A DNA stretch of 64,000 nt from Hydractinia symbiolongicarpus (GCF_029227915.1 NC_079885.1:5392001-5456000), one strand, 5' to 3'. Numbered from the stretch's first letter, positions 14,347-25,910 are shown. The notes: generated from the sequence alone by a model not told the origin. Program-made: numbers and translations.

Positions 14347-15355
14347 TGATTTAATTTGCAAAGGGCAGACTCACAGATGAAAATGTGTATCCTAACAGTA
14401 AGTCCAGTGATTAAATGTTACTCCCTGCTCTTGACGTTTAAATAAAAAAAATGACATTTAAATATTCGTAATCTCTGAAATCACAAGTACTTACAAATAG
14501 TAGTCCTGTGAAGTATGTTGGCAATGAATCAGTTGATTCAGTCTGGTTTCCCCAAAAAATATATAACACTGCATTTAGGTTTAGTATACATGATTTTGGG
14601 GTTGCCCCTAAGAAATGGCATCTTCTACATGTTTTAATTTTACAGGTGTCAGCGATGTTGACTATAGTTTGTATCCAACTCCAGATTTTCAAAAATGGTG
14701 GATTAAAATTTATCTATCTGAATACAATCGGTTAAAAGGTAAGTTGTTGAAAAATTGTGGGTTGTAATTGTGGACTATGTTTCTTTGCAGTGTGACAAAG
14801 CTACTAGTTTAAATTACTTTCAGGTAATATTATCACAATTACGGATGAACAAATTTATCAATTCTTCGTTGAGGTTAATCATTTTGCTCTGGTATGGTAT
14901 TAGCATTTAAAATGTATTTTTATTTCTAAGATGATGCTATAGTTTCCACAGACTTTCACTTGTTTTTTATAAACGTCTGTTAGTATGTTCAGCTACAAAT
15001 AACAAAGCGTTTTGCAGTTGCGGTTTTCACTTACATAAAACTGACATTATTATTTACTTTATTTATATATATATAAGGAATTTGAATAATAAAAAATGTG
15101 AAATTTTTAGATCAACGTATTAGCACTTTACATTTTAGATATCACATCTATTTTGGGGAATTTGGGCAATAATGCAAGCACATCATTCTGACATTAAGTT
15201 TGATTTTCTTGGGTAAGTTGCTTGCAATGTTATTTTTACTGTCCAAAAGTATATGATAGTTTGATTCGTAATAGGTGCTTTTAATTTGTAGATATGCTGT
15301 TACTAGACTATCTGAATATTTCAAAAAGAAGGATGATGTTTTAAGTTCCAGTTAA
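12562..15355 (+). CDS. ETNK: Ethanolamine kinase (ETNK1/2, easily shocked family)
   Basis: Cytosolic kinase that phosphorylates ethanolamine, the first step of the CDP-ethanolamine route to phosphatidylethanolamine. Seven exons join in phase: 12562-13070, 13868-14013, 14145-14228, 14646-14738, 14824-14891, 15139-15212, 15292-15355. Together they give 345 residues, close to short ETNK isoforms. Visible signatures are IKYKIFNGTTNTLIGCY and LIRVYGKNSELFLNR in the N-lobe, the catalytic Brenner-type motif FCHNDISCENLVYN across exon 2, and the choline-kinase motif IDFEFSFPNYAGFDIGNLFD in exon 3. The ending LFWGIWAIMQAHHSDIKFDF is also family-typical. ETNK is preferred over choline kinase because of YEF/FEF and NEFAG-like context. 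An acceptor-like 'cacaattag' 12 bases before the ATG suggests a 5' UTR exon or a trans-spliced leader site. Confidence 0.93.
14265..14345 (+). repeat. (TGTC)n microsatellite, about 20 units
   Basis: A perfect tetranucleotide run 36 bases after the donor of ETNK exon 3, wholly intronic. The open frame through it, repeating VCLS, is an artefact. Confidence 0.97.
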
Positions 15356-15359
15356 TATC

Positions 15360-15365
15360 AATAAA
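15360..15365 (+). terminator. Poly-A signal of ethanolamine kinase
   Basis: AATAAA five bases after the TAA stop. If used, it gives an extremely short 3' UTR. Confidence 0.5.
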
Positions 15366-16545
15366 TGAACAATTACTTACAACCCTCAGAAACTTGGTTA
15401 TGATATGTTGTTGGTGCTGTGTCATGAGTTCATGGTTAAATTATAAGGCATTGTTATGATTATCTGGTAGCAGTAGGTTGATATATTGTTTATTTTGTGA
15501 TGGATTTTTTAATAGCGTTACTGAGTTATATCTACTGTTTTTTGATATGCTTGTGTAATAATACTAAGAATACAAAACCTGGCACCATGTTATACTAACA
15601 GTAAATGATGGAATGGAAAATCCATCAGATAATTTCAGGAGGATTTTTAAAAAGTAGAAAATAATTTTCCTCTTCCTATTATTTCTTGTCACTCATAACG
15701 GACAAAAAGACTTTTATCTTCTTTTGTTGTTTTTCCTGTTATTTAAAATGATTTCTTTTTATTATATTTTGTTTTTTCTTAATCATCCTAGCACAATTGT
15801 TTTTTTTAACTTTTCAAGTAACTTTCTAGTTTTTAATTCCTTTATTGTCAGTACTGCTCTGACAGTAGAGATACTGGTCTTACAGTAAACATCTTTCCTG
15901 GCAAAGCTGTGCAGAGCCAAATAACTGTACCATTTCTTCGTTCTAATTGTTCTTCCTGGATATGAATTTAAGAATATGATTTTTACTCTTTATTTTTAAT
16001 TACCACTTCTATTATATTCTATTAGATGTAGGTGCTCGCAATTAAATTCCAAGGCCAAACAAAAGAGTCTGGAACCCCAATACGCCTTGCAGAATTCTAT
16101 TTTTTTTATTTTTTCATTAATTTTTACTTCATGTTAGTTTGTTTAGCTTTAATAGGACTAAGCTAAATGACGATGTTGTCTATCCACACTCATTCTGCCA
16201 CACCACAATTAACGAGAAGGGTAATTGGAATCTTTGCCTATCTTTGCCTTAAGGACTGACCATGCCAAACTTTTATTATAGTAAATATATCAAAGTCTAA
16301 GACAAAAGGTGACGAACACGAGTTTATTTTTTTTTTTGAGAATTATAATTAATGGTTCTCTCCTCGCTTCTATTTTCTTAATGCCATGTCTTAACGAATA
16401 AATGAATAAAAAGGATCCAGCTATTATCCTACTTCCGTCCTATCTCTTACGCGTGTCAGAATAAGTATGGAAGTTTTCCCTTAACAACTTTGAACTTCTT
16501 GCAGAGTAATTCAGATTAGTCAGAAGAATAATTACAATAAATGAT
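15366..16545. other. Intergenic, no gene seen
   Basis: T-rich sequence with no long open frame on either strand and no repeat that I recognise. Confidence 0.5.
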
Positions 16546-16737
16546 TTAGGTGTAAATGACATCTAAATCATCCTGTAACATATTGCTCTCAACATCTATA
16601 AACAACTTCTTCATAATTTTGAGTGTGGTGCGTGTATGCGTTAACTTCTTCATGATGAATATATTTTTGGGATTATCTTGGTTTTCATCAAGCAAGGTCA
16701 TCAACGATGATTCGATTTCTCTATAGAACTTCAACAT
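16546..16737 (-). CDS. Possible terminal exon of a minus-strand gene
   Basis: The minus-strand frame gives a helical, charged 60-residue peptide (EIESSLMTLLDENQD, then KKLTHTRTTLKIMKKLF) ending in TAA. A 'ttctatag' acceptor precedes it. Another acceptor/donor-bounded segment lies at about 16985-17035. They could be 3' exons of the KDZ-like gene upstream on the same strand, but nothing links them beyond order and orientation. Confidence 0.22.
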   Translation of the reverse strand: MLKFYREIESSLMTLLDENQDNPKNIFIMKKLTHTRTTLKIMKKLFIDVESNMLQDDLDVIYT

Positions 16738-17558
16738 GTTTTGGTTTTTTGCACGAACAATTTAAAGCTCCTCAACAGCACGGCATTTACGAATATAGTG
16801 TTGAATACAAGTACTTTTTACAGCCATTGGAGTACCCTGTGAGGTACTTGTCTAAAAGTATTAAAGTCATTCAAGTATAATTTAAGAAATACAAAGATAA
16901 TCAGAAGACATAGAAAGATAAAGTGAACGTGAGTTTTGAGGCATTCCTCTTTATAGTTGAATTCAAAATGTGATATATTCACCTGAACACAAGCAGTGTT
17001 TGAATACATCATCGAGTTAACACTGTGCATCCTGGTAAGTGACAACTTCATACACCCCATACTCGTTTGGACTTTGATTCAATAATTCGATTTTTAAATT
17101 TAAATTTGAAATTTTTAATTTCGTTACAAAGTTGTTGATAATCGATTGCATATAAAGGAACCATCTAGACAATTATGAAATTCATGTCATCATTGATCAA
17201 AGTTTTTCCCGCCTCAATTGTCGTTGGAATTGAACATACTTGTCAATTGAGTCTGTTTGCATAAAACGTGTTAAGATGTGCTTCTGAATAAATGAAAGAA
17301 AAATATATACTAGTCGTTAGCTCGTGGAAAAATCCATGGGATCGCTCGTCCTTTATATATCACATGTTTTCGTTACGGGACCCGCTAACCCGTTTGAACA
17401 CGCAGACAAAATACGGTTATTATAATAGAGATATATAATGCTAAATGAGTAATGATAAATATTTTTAAAATCAAGTCATCCCTTACCACAATAAAATAAA
17501 GACTGACAAAATATATATTTGTTTTTAAATAGCAAGGAAAATATGTTTGGACACTCAC

Positions 17559-17902
17559 TAGAGTCTGATTATAGATTCCACTTTTCCATGCCATACAATC
17601 TATAAATGACGTAAATGAAATTATTTCCTCCATTTGTAATGAAATAAATTGGTCCAGCAATTGCATTGAGATAGCTGTAGAAGGTTTGGTTGGCGTTGAT
17701 GGCCATAAATTAAATTCAGTCAACCTCATAAACTCTTGATTCACACATGCGAGACCACACTTCACATTGATAAAGGTGACCTGGAAAAATGATAAACCAA
17801 GTTTACCGCACATACCATTTTCTGAAACAACTGTAATAACCCGTGAATATTTACTAGGACAAATGCAGCAATGAGCATCTTGTAATTTGTCGGTAAAACT
17901 AT
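17559..17902 (-). pseudogene. KDZ (Kyakuja-Dileera-Zisupton) transposase-like exon
   Basis: A minus-strand exon bounded by a 'gtatag' acceptor and a GTGAGT donor (donor at 17553-17558). It encodes about 115 residues with a Cys pair (HCCIC), then FNLWPSTPTKPSTAISMQLL and DQFISLQMEEIISFTSFID. The 'LWP-x-(S/T)PT-P-x-(T/V)A-hydrophobic-LL' block resembles the N-terminal part of KDZ transposases, which couple Cys-rich CxC domains to an RNase H-like core. No catalytic core is seen. It may be a domesticated or fragmentary copy. The assignment rests on this block only. Confidence 0.45.
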
Positions 17903-18593
17903 ACACCAACATTTTGAAGTGTGGCTACAATAAAAACAAAAACACCACAATAAAATTAAGTTGAACTTAATAAGGAATAAACATGAAATGTTTGTGTCTA
18001 AACAAAATATTTTCCATTGAGTTACGTATAAATCCACCAACTAATAACTAAACCATTAAATTTACTCCAACCATACTCAACGAAGAACATAAATAGATAG
18101 CCTACCATAGAGAGTCGGAGAAAACCTCTAAACGTGGAATCCTGCAAACACAGTATTTCTTAAAATGGCAATCAAGTAATATGCGATAAATAAACATTTT
18201 TGGATGTCTCATACTTTTTTAGTAGGCGTGTTAAACAGGACTAGTTCAAACTTGTGGTCTGAACGTGAAGTGCCGACCGAAGACCTCGTTTCTCATTTCT
18301 CACGTTAATTGCGGCATAGCTATATACCATGATTGCAAGATCCTGTGGTTAGCGATTTTCCCTGACTGATAGAGCTGTTTCGCTAAGGGTTTACTTTCTT
18401 TCCTTGATTTTTTTTTTACTAGCTTCCCTAATTTTCTGAAGCTGTAGAATGTGTGTAGTGGTTAATAGTAACCTTCTCAAAATGCGTATTCTACACAATG
18501 TTTATAGGAAAGTTGGTAGACCATGAAAGCATAGAGAAATAGTCTACAGATGGGCTAATAGATAGCTATAGCAAGCTGGAGTACCTTTAAAAT

Positions 18594-19119
18594 AGCACCT
18601 TAAAACACAATATTTATGTGATAAACATCTCCACAATCTTGACAATTCCTAGAGAGTGAACCACAAGTTTTGCACCAAATAACTTCATTTAGAAAAAAAT
18701 TACATTTAGTATACTTATGTTCAAGTAACATTTTGTATTTTGTAGCATAATTGCCAGAGATATCTGCTGATTTGACAGAATTCCAAGAGCAAAGCTCCTT
18801 CTCTTTATTTTTCGCAGCACCTTTTTCTCTTCACAACATCTCCATTCAATAAAAATTGGCACACATTATCTTCTTCGCAGTTGAATTGTTGTTGCTGTGA
18901 AGGCAGATTGTTGATATCGTGACTGTTTATGTGTGACGCATCTGCAGTATTAGCATTATCAGTAGTGCTGTTGTTGTCGTTGTTGGCGGTTGCTGACGAC
19001 GTTGTTGACAAGCTACTGTTGGCTGCCTTGAATGATTTAAACACACTTGTTGTAGATCCATTTCTCAGAGTTGTTCGAACGATCCGAGAACCTTTCCTTT
19101 TAGATTTTCCAAAAGGCAT
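18594..19119 (-). pseudogene. N-terminal segments of the KDZ-like gene
   Basis: Minus strand. An ATG at 19119 opens a 104-residue frame: basic start MPFGKSKRKGSRIVRTT, a Ser/Thr/Asn/Gln-rich middle, and the ending KRKRCCEK then stop at 18805. In a different frame 18780-18594 continues coding-like with WCKTCGSLSRNCQDCGDVYH, a two-pair Cys cluster followed by His as in CxC modules of KDZ proteins. The frames do not join by an obvious intron, so a frameshift or a missed splice lies at about 18785-18815. Order and strand agree with the exon at 17559-17902. Confidence 0.35.
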
Positions 19120-19135
19120 TATTATTCAACTTTAA

Positions 19136-19826
19136 CCAAAGAGCAGCCAGGAGCCAGCCAGTAAAAAATTCTAGGAACTTTGTATTAGACCACTATTCAA
19201 TACTTACACAGCCCACCAACAACCAGAAGGACAGCGCATACGATACCTAGCTGAGCTATGATATTTATCGATCTCCGTTTTACAGCGGAACACGGTATCT
19301 ATCATATACAGTTTACCAAATAGGGTGAATTTTATCCTTATTTGCATTCCTGAGCATAGTTTTCAACAAAGTTTTTTATGCAAACATAAAACATTGCCAT
19401 TGGCATATGTTTTTTACTTAAATGTGTTAAAGGATTTTTTGTTGTTGACATATTTTTGTTTAAAAGTTTTCACTGCTAGATCAATATAAGCCATAGTCGG
19501 AGATGTTAGACTTTACGGTTGCTTCATAAATAATGTTTTTTCTTACACATTTATTTTTAACTGGACATTGTTTCTTTTTATTGCAATTACAATTTCTATC
19601 CATTACTGTCATTGATGACTTGGTTGTTGTGGATATTTATATAGGCTTTTATGTTTTTTGTGCAGCTGTAAGAAACTTTTACGTTGTTGCGATTAAATAT
19701 TTTGTGGAGCTTGTTTTGTTTCGAGAGGAGTTTATAAGAACCAAGAAAAACTTTCCGATTTTCGTAGGCACATATACATTATAAGGGGGATTAAACCATA
19801 TTATATTTCGTTTTCGTGTTTTATTT
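19136..19826. other. No gene seen
   Basis: AT-rich spacer. Overlapping short frames on both strands at 19533-19784 and 19679-19826 lack any recognisable motif. Confidence 0.4.
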
Positions 19827-21706
19827 TTATCTTTTCCAAAGTTTAAAACAGCTTTCTTTCGTTTTTGGTAAATGCTCCGCATGGATTTTCGTAGCAGCTG
19901 TGTCGAAATTTGATGATGCATCTTTTTCCGAGAACTGGTCACAATTTTTTTGTTTCGGCCTGTTTAATTTGATACACTTTAGAGCACAATGCTGAATGGA
20001 AAACCCACGATCACTCATTATTTCATGCTCCTATGCAACAAAACAAATGGCTTCTGTTTTTTTCCTGCTTATGGGTTTTCGGAAGACATTAAAGAATTTT
20101 ATCTCATAATTTGAGGCACGTTGGAATTTAAATTCAGTGGCATCAATGACTAAATCTGTTAAACCGTGGCCAGTTTCAATCAAACTTTTAGGCATTTTCT
20201 TTGATAAAAAACCAGAAGGTGGTTTTAAGTCAATTTCATTGAAAATACCAGCAACAAAAATTACCCAAATAATAAAAATCCGTTGCATGGCGCTTTTAGA
20301 TAATCTATAAAAATGCCAATTAACCTTGATGTACACCATGACGGCAAATAGTCAGGACAGCTAGTAAATCTGTTGCCTTATTTAGTGACATGTTTTGTGA
20401 CGGTGTGTGGCAACAGTCAGGATATGGGATCAAGTGAAAGTAAGGCATGAGACAGTCTAACAACTTGTTAAATTGGGACAATGTTAAACCACATAAATTT
20501 TGAAACAGCTTGTTAAATTGGGACAATGTTAAACCACATAAATATTGAAACAGCTTGTTAAATTGAGACAATGTTAAACCACATAAATTTTGAAACAGCT
20601 TGTTAAATTGAGACAATGTTAAACCACATAAATTTTGAAACAGCTTGTTAAATTGGGACAATGTTAAACCACATAAATATTGAAACAGCTTGTTAAATTG
20701 AGACAATGTTAAACCACATAAATATTGAAACAGCTTGTTAAATTGAGACAATGTTAAACCACATAAATATTGAAACAGCTTGTTAAATTGGGACAATGTT
20801 AAACCACATAAATATTGAAACAGCTTGTTAAATTGAGACAATGTTAAACCACATAAATTTTGAAACAGCTTGTTAAATTGGGACAATGTTAAACCACATA
20901 AATTTTGAAACAGCTTGTTAAATTGGGACAATGTTAAACCACATAAATTTTGAAACAGCTTGTTAAACTGGGACAATGTTAAACCACATAAATTTTGAAA
21001 CAGCTTGTTAAATTGGGACAATGTTAAACCACATAAATTTTGAAACAGCTTGTTAAATTGGGACAATGTTAAACCACATAAATTTTGAAACAGCTTGTTA
21101 AATTGAGACAATGTTAAACCACATAAATATTGAAACAGCTTGTTAAATTGAGACAATGTTAAACCACATAAATTTTGAAACAGCTTGTTAAATTGAGACA
21201 ATGTTAAACCACATAAATTTTGAAACAGCTTGTTAAATTGGGACATGTTAAACCACATAAATTTTGAAACAGCTTGTTAAATTGGGGCAATGTTAAACTA
21301 CATAAATTTTGAAACAGCTTGTTAAATTGGGACTTACCTTATGTTAAACCACATAAGGAAGTAATTGACATATCATTATAAACGTATTTTTTTGTTATTA
21401 TTTACCAATAGCTTGTTTTGAAATTTCATTGTTGCAAGTTCCTTTTTTAACCTGGTGTTTTTTTCTTGGGATTTGGTAAGCTCTTTATTTAGTCTTAAAA
21501 TTTCAGCATTTGCTTTTTTTCCCATTTTTTTCTGTATTGCAACTTTTAGAAGAGATATATGTACTGTGTTTTGTTAGGTTTCTTCGTGTTTTTGATGAGG
21601 ATGGAGTATTTATATTTTGGTTCATTATATTTCTAGCAGTCTCGAACTTTTGTTTAGCATTTCTTAATCTTTTTTTGTGAAGTTCTGAGCCGGATTTTTT
21701 TACCAA
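19827..21706 (-). pseudogene. Decayed ISL2EU/IS4-type DDE transposase with internal minisatellite
   Basis: Read on the minus strand. 21706-21503 is a basic peptide; in another frame 21525-21375 is a coiled coil (NAEILRLNKELTKSQEK). Then CGLTLSQFNKLF repeats ~20 times, followed by TDLLAVLTICRHGVHQ. In another frame come IFIIWVIFVAGIF and LTDLVIDATEFKFQ (first catalytic Asp region, ~20140), and finally MSDRGFSIQHCALK with DQFSEK and KIHAEH (~20018-19870), matching the ADRGF and RIHVERAI blocks of this family. At least three frame breaks and lost residues (HVERA to HAEHL) mark it as dead. The order coiled coil, GL-x-x-x-F motif and DDE core matches THAP-linked ISL2EU transposases. It is a relative of the copy at 26416-27110 but far more decayed. 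Confidence 0.7.
20454..21350 (-). repeat. 45-bp minisatellite, about 20 tandem copies
   Basis: The unit reads 'acagcttgttaaattggga' and continues to 45 bp. Two sites vary between units (ttgGgac/ttgAgac and aTtttg/aTAttg). Arrays keep the frame as a 15-residue repeat LSQFNKLFQNLCGLT on the minus strand. The two or three units nearest 21350 are degenerate (2-bp loss, then an insertion 'ttacct'). Confidence 0.97.
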
Positions 21707-22189
21707 ATTTATAGCATTCTCATATTTCTGTTGAGCTTTTCGAAATTTCTTTCTGAAATGGATTTATGGATTTTTTCCCACAAGTAAAACATTAGTGCCC
21801 ATTCTTCCGGCCTATGAATTTAGCTAATAGCCTTTTCAAAATGCTAACCAAGCTGGACATTAGGGGGTTAAATGAACGGGGTAACAAGGAATTTTCTTTT
21901 TCAAAGTTTTGTTTTTATTTCCATCCTGTCCATTCGACCGAGGATGATACACCGCCGTTTTTTCCCTTTTAATCCCTTTTTTTATATATCTCGTCATCTA
22001 ACTAAACAAACGGTAAATGTAAGAATCATGGTAACACCAAAACACATTTTGTTTGCAAGATTAATGTCATTTTTAAATAAAGATTTCGTTAGTACTTTGT
22101 TGTTAAATTTCCATTATCTGTTAGTGCTGCCTTTGGTATACCAAAAGTTGGTACAACTTTATCATGCTGATGGCATGCTTATTAGGTAA

Positions 22190-22345
22190 TGCGTAGGCAA
22201 GAGGCCATTCGGAAAGTAAGTTAGTACATGTTTACATGTATTTATTCCCTCTCTTGCTGGCGTTTAAGGGTCCAACGAAATCAATTTCAATTAATTCCCA
22301 CAACTTTTCTTGTTTTTCCAATTTATATGACCGTTGTACTGTTAG
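22190..22345 (-). pseudogene. Integrase core fragment
   Basis: The minus strand encodes EKLWELIEIDFVGPLNASKR, the start of an rve-type integrase catalytic domain (the 'W-x-h-I-x-I-D-h-V-G-P' block that holds the first Asp), soon followed by a stop. An HHTVKGCHEGSCG-like peptide upstream on the same strand (~22400) could be the decayed zinc-binding region. It could derive from a gypsy-type retroelement or a Ginger-type transposon. No other integrase block is seen. Confidence 0.5.
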
Positions 22346-22893
22346 GCCAAAATTACCACTTCACCATATTCGATGAAAAAGAAGCATGAATTCCACCACT
22401 CTACCACAACTGCCTTCATGACATCCTTTGACTGTGTGGTGAAATTTTAATTTATCTAAAATTTTCACCATGCCATTGTACAAAGTGACTATGGTTGGAA
22501 ACCTGGGTAACCTGTCTTGGAAAGTCGTGCATTTTGAAAAACAGTAATTCACAAATTTCGCTTATTCGCCTCCAGATATAGCTGTTTCAAGATGCTAACC
22601 AGGCTGGACATAAGGGTTAAAAAAAGGGTAACAAAGACTTTCTTTTTCAAGTTTTGTTTGTATTTTCATCCTGTCCATTCAACGCTGGATGATACACTAC
22701 CGTTTTCTTCTCTTCAATACCCATTTTTTTATTTATCTCGTTCAGCTAAACAAACAGTAAACGTAAGAATCGTGGTAAAAACAAAAAAAAATTGTGCACA
22801 AGACTAATTTCATTTTTAAATCTTGCAAAAAGCGAGCCTGTATGTTTTTTGCAAAGATGCACGGGTATGAAAGAAAAAAATAAGTTATTTTTA

Positions 22894-23202
22894 TCAGAGG
22901 TTTTTTACTTCTTCCAGTAATTTTTTTTTCAATGTTGTCTGACAGGAAGTAAAATCGTCCATCATATACGCAGGCAATGAAAAAGAAAGTTTTGAGTTTT
23001 TGTCCAAACGTATGACACAATTACGTTTCACTTTGTCACTGGCGCCAAGTACATATTGGTTCTCGCTCTTGTTAAACCATCGTCCTACAAATAGACGTTG
23101 TTGTACATTAATGACAAGAAACAACCAAAATATATCGTCGCTTAATGGATCGGTGGATATCGGCAGAACATCAAGTGCTTTTATGTACTCCATACATTTC
23201 AT
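22894..23202 (-). CDS. Hypothetical 102-residue frame within the duplication
   Basis: Unbroken minus-strand frame with balanced composition (WFNKSENQYVLGASDK, then KNSKLSFSLPAYMMDDFTSC), more protein-like than its neighbours. It lies only in the second copy of the duplication and near the integrase scrap, so it is probably part of the same decayed element. I do not recognise the family. Confidence 0.3.
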   Translation of the reverse strand: MKCMEYIKALDVLPISTDPLSDDIFWLFLVINVQQRLFVGRWFNKSENQYVLGASDKVKRNCVIRLDKNSKLSFSLPAYMMDDFTSCQTTLKKKLLEEVKNL

Positions 23203-23572
23203 TAGTAAAAAAATAATTCAAAATATAGAATTTTGAAAATTGAGTATATTTATGCTGTGCAGCATGGCAGTAACTTACTTTCGAAGAGTTGAGGTGGCTT
23301 TTTGGGTTACTGCTATTACTGCTATTAGATTACGTAATCAGAGAAAAAGGTTCTTTCTAATACTGAAATAAAGAACATTAAAAAGCCTTTTATAAGACTG
23401 TCGCACTGCTTGGTCAAAATTAACCCTCACCATATGCGATGAAAAAAAACATGAATTGCACGACTCTACCACAACTGCCTTCATGACATCCTTTGACTGT
23501 GTGGATAAATTTCCACCATACCATTATACGAGGTGACTTTAAACGGTAACAGTGGTTTTATTTTAATGCAAA

Positions 23573-23597
23573 GTCCTACATGGCCGCCATGTAGGAC
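23573..23597. repeat. Perfect hairpin, 11-bp arms
   Basis: GTCCTACATGG and CCATGTAGGAC separated by 3 bases. It sits between the duplication and the ISL2EU-like transposon and might be near a transposon end. Confidence 0.6.
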
Positions 23598-24096
23598 CAT
23601 TTTTATTCACTTTGCCAAAAATGTTTCATGCTATTGTCGTTCAGCTTGCCTGGTCTGCCATTATTGTGTTAATAAGTTCTACTAACTCCGTAATGTTCAA
23701 CTAATTATATCAATGTTAGCCACACTATATAATGAAAAAAATGAGAAAAATGTTGACACACATATGCCAGTGATGGTATCTTTGACAATCTGAAAATCAA
23801 AGAAAAATCAAGTTTGTTTGTAGTTTGTATAGGACATTACAACTAATAACAAAATTAGCAATGATAAAAAGGGGGAAGGTTTTTAGCACAAAATTTATAT
23901 TCTGGTCTGCATTTTGCACGCTTAAACAAAACTTTATTTTATTTAACGATAAGATACATCAGCGTTTGTTGTTTGCGATACCATTTTGAATTTCCCGTGT
24001 TTGCAATGCACTTCAGGATGGTCGGGGTATCTGAGAAACCAAACATTACAAGATTATAGCCATTTTGGAGCTTGTTTATACTTGGATTTTTGTAAA

Positions 24097-24141
24097 ATGG
24101 GAATTAATGATCGCTGTGCTGTTGGAGCTTGTAATAATTCT
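24097..24141 (+). pseudogene. THAP-domain N-terminus scrap
   Basis: ATG opens MGINDRCAVGACNNS then stop. 'M-x(4-6)-C-x-V-x-x-C' is the invariant start of THAP C2CH zinc fingers, which head ISL2EU-type transposases. The rest of the domain (CH and AVPTF) is absent. It lies 64 bases before the SAP-SWIM-YqaJ gene on the same strand. Confidence 0.4.
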
Positions 24142-24205
24142 TAAAAATATAAGGAAGAATACACCTATTTAACATTACCAATTTTTTAAAACAGTTAAAA
24201 CAAAC

Positions 24206-25910
24206 ATGGATTACGATTTAATATCTGTCGGAGATTTGAAGAACTACTTGAGAAATTTAAGGATAAGTGGAAGAAAGGAAGAACTAATGGCTCGAGTGTT
24301 TTCAGCAGCTGAGAACTTCGTCCAGCCTGTGAAAACTGCTCAAGAAGTAGAGAGTAATTTAAAAGAGGAGTATCAGAAGAAACTGAAAATAAACGATAGA
24401 ACACTTCCAGTTCCTTTTAAAATACCTCACGGTTGGATGGATGAGCAAGAAGGAATAAAGTTTTGGCCCATGGTGTTGTATCCTGACATCTTTAGCTACC
24501 TTATGTTTTATCCATCAGAATTAGGTAGTTCAGATTTAAATGATTACAAAAACTCAAAGGCATATAGCTATTATAAGTCTGGATGGCTTCAACCTCTCGC
24601 CTATCATGATTTATCGGGAAGTAATTTTTGCATTTTGAAAGGTACATGCAGAAAGTCACAAGCGATTAACGATCCTTTCCATAAACTATGGTTAATTCTG
24701 GAAAAAAGTGGTAAAATAATGTCGTGCCATTGTACATGCATGGCTGGAATGAGCCAGACATGTAATCATGTTGCGGCTGCTTTATATCGCATAGAATATC
24801 TGCTGTCAGAGTTGGACTTACAAATACAGCTTGTACAAGCACCGCTAACGAGTGGCTTCCTAACAGAAAGCAAGTAGCTCCAACTAAAATTAAAGACTTG
24901 AATTTTAGCAGAGATAACTTTTCAGACAGAGGAAAGAGAAAACGCCCTTTAGTATCGACACCTAAAAAGAACTTTGATCCTCTTCAACATTGTGGCGAGA
25001 AATTACTTTCTCTTAACAAAATAGCTGACGAATTAAAAGAAATTATTCCTAAAAGTATTTTATTTACTGCTGTACCAAAACCAGAAATTGACTTTGTTAG
25101 AGAGTGTTTAAGTATTTCTGATGTAACTCAACCATCAAACATATACAGTATAAGTGACATACTTGCAACGTCAAAAAAAAAAACTGAATTTGAATGCAAT
25201 CTAGTGGCATTTGTAACACCCGAGAAAGTTATTCATATTGAAAAATTAACCCGAGGACAAAGTGAGGATACTGGTTGGTATAATTTTAGAAAGCATGTGA
25301 TCTCTGCCTCAAAAGGCCATGAAGTTTTAACAAAAATGAAAAAAGTTAAATCAGGAGGTGGAGGATCCGTTAATATCTGGGCATTAAACCAGAAAGTTTC
25401 AGGCATGTCATTTATTAGCCCTAATATACCAGCACTAAAACATGGCCGTACAATGGAAATAAATGCTGTTAATGCATTTAAAGACAACTTCTTACAAGGG
25501 CATAAAAATGTGAAGGTTTTAGAGTGTGGCTTGCATTTAGATAAAAACACACCTTACATTGGTGCAAGTCCAGACAGAATAATAACATGTGATTGTTGTC
25601 TGCCAGCATGTTTAGAAGTAAAATTTTCTTTTTCGATTAATTACACGACGCCAAAGGATTTAAACGTAAAACTACCCTACTTGACGCACATGGAAGAAAA
25701 AACAATATTAAACAAAAACCACAAATATTACACACAATGTGTTATGCAAATGGGAGTAACTGGCTTTTCCCAATGTCATTTTGTGGTTTGGAAACCTCAT
25801 GGGATGGTGCACGACATTATAAACTTTAGCCTGAAGTTTGGAATTCTATGAGAAAAACTTTTATAGAATATTACCACACATTTTATTTAAAATCCTTATT
25901 TTCAGGATGA
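24206..25910 (+). pseudogene. SAP-SWIM-YqaJ nuclease-like protein of an ISL2EU-type transposon
   Basis: One ancestral gene broken by two frameshifts. Residues 5-35 form a SAP DNA-binding helix pair (ISVGDLKNYLRNL). A SWIM zinc finger follows at 174-195 (CHCTCMAGMSQTCNHVAAAL). After a one-base shift near 24809-24813 the next frame runs CTSTANEWLPNRK and KIKDLNFSRDNF, and contains a YqaJ-type nuclease: LTRGQSEDTGWYNFRKH, HGRTMEINAVNAF, the catalytic Asp in YIGASPDRI, and the E-x-K in CLEVKF. A second one-base shift near 25835 moves the end to WNSMRKTFIEYYHTFYLKSL with TGA at 25908-25910. ISL2EU elements are known to carry a YqaJ nuclease gene beside the transposase, and the convergent transposase at 26416 fits. 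Apart from the two indels it is well preserved, so recent inactivation is likely. Confidence 0.85.

Larger units (their letters stand above)
21826..23545. repeat. Diverged direct duplication
   Basis: 21830-22085 ('aaaatgctaaccaagctgg' onward) reappears at 22578-22825 ('aagatgctaaccaggctgg' onward). 22355-22450 ('cgatgaaaaagaagcatga' onward, including ccttcatgacatcctttgac) reappears at 23430-23520. Order is preserved, so the unit is about 700 bp; the second copy carries about 300 extra bases that include the frame at 22894-23202. Both copies look like non-coding or decayed transposon sequence. Confidence 0.75.

Noticed and set aside
14150-14380. Frame with repeated VCLS
   Set aside because: It is ETNK exon 3 running into the (TGTC)n microsatellite.
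20320-21258. 312-residue frame of 15-residue repeats as a genuine repeat protein
   Set aside because: It is the minisatellite read in frame; flanking sequence is a decayed transposase.
20454-21350. CRISPR-like array
   Set aside because: Units are head-to-tail with no spacers, and the genome is eukaryotic.
25233-25550. 105-residue minus-strand frame
   Set aside because: Antisense to the conserved YqaJ region.
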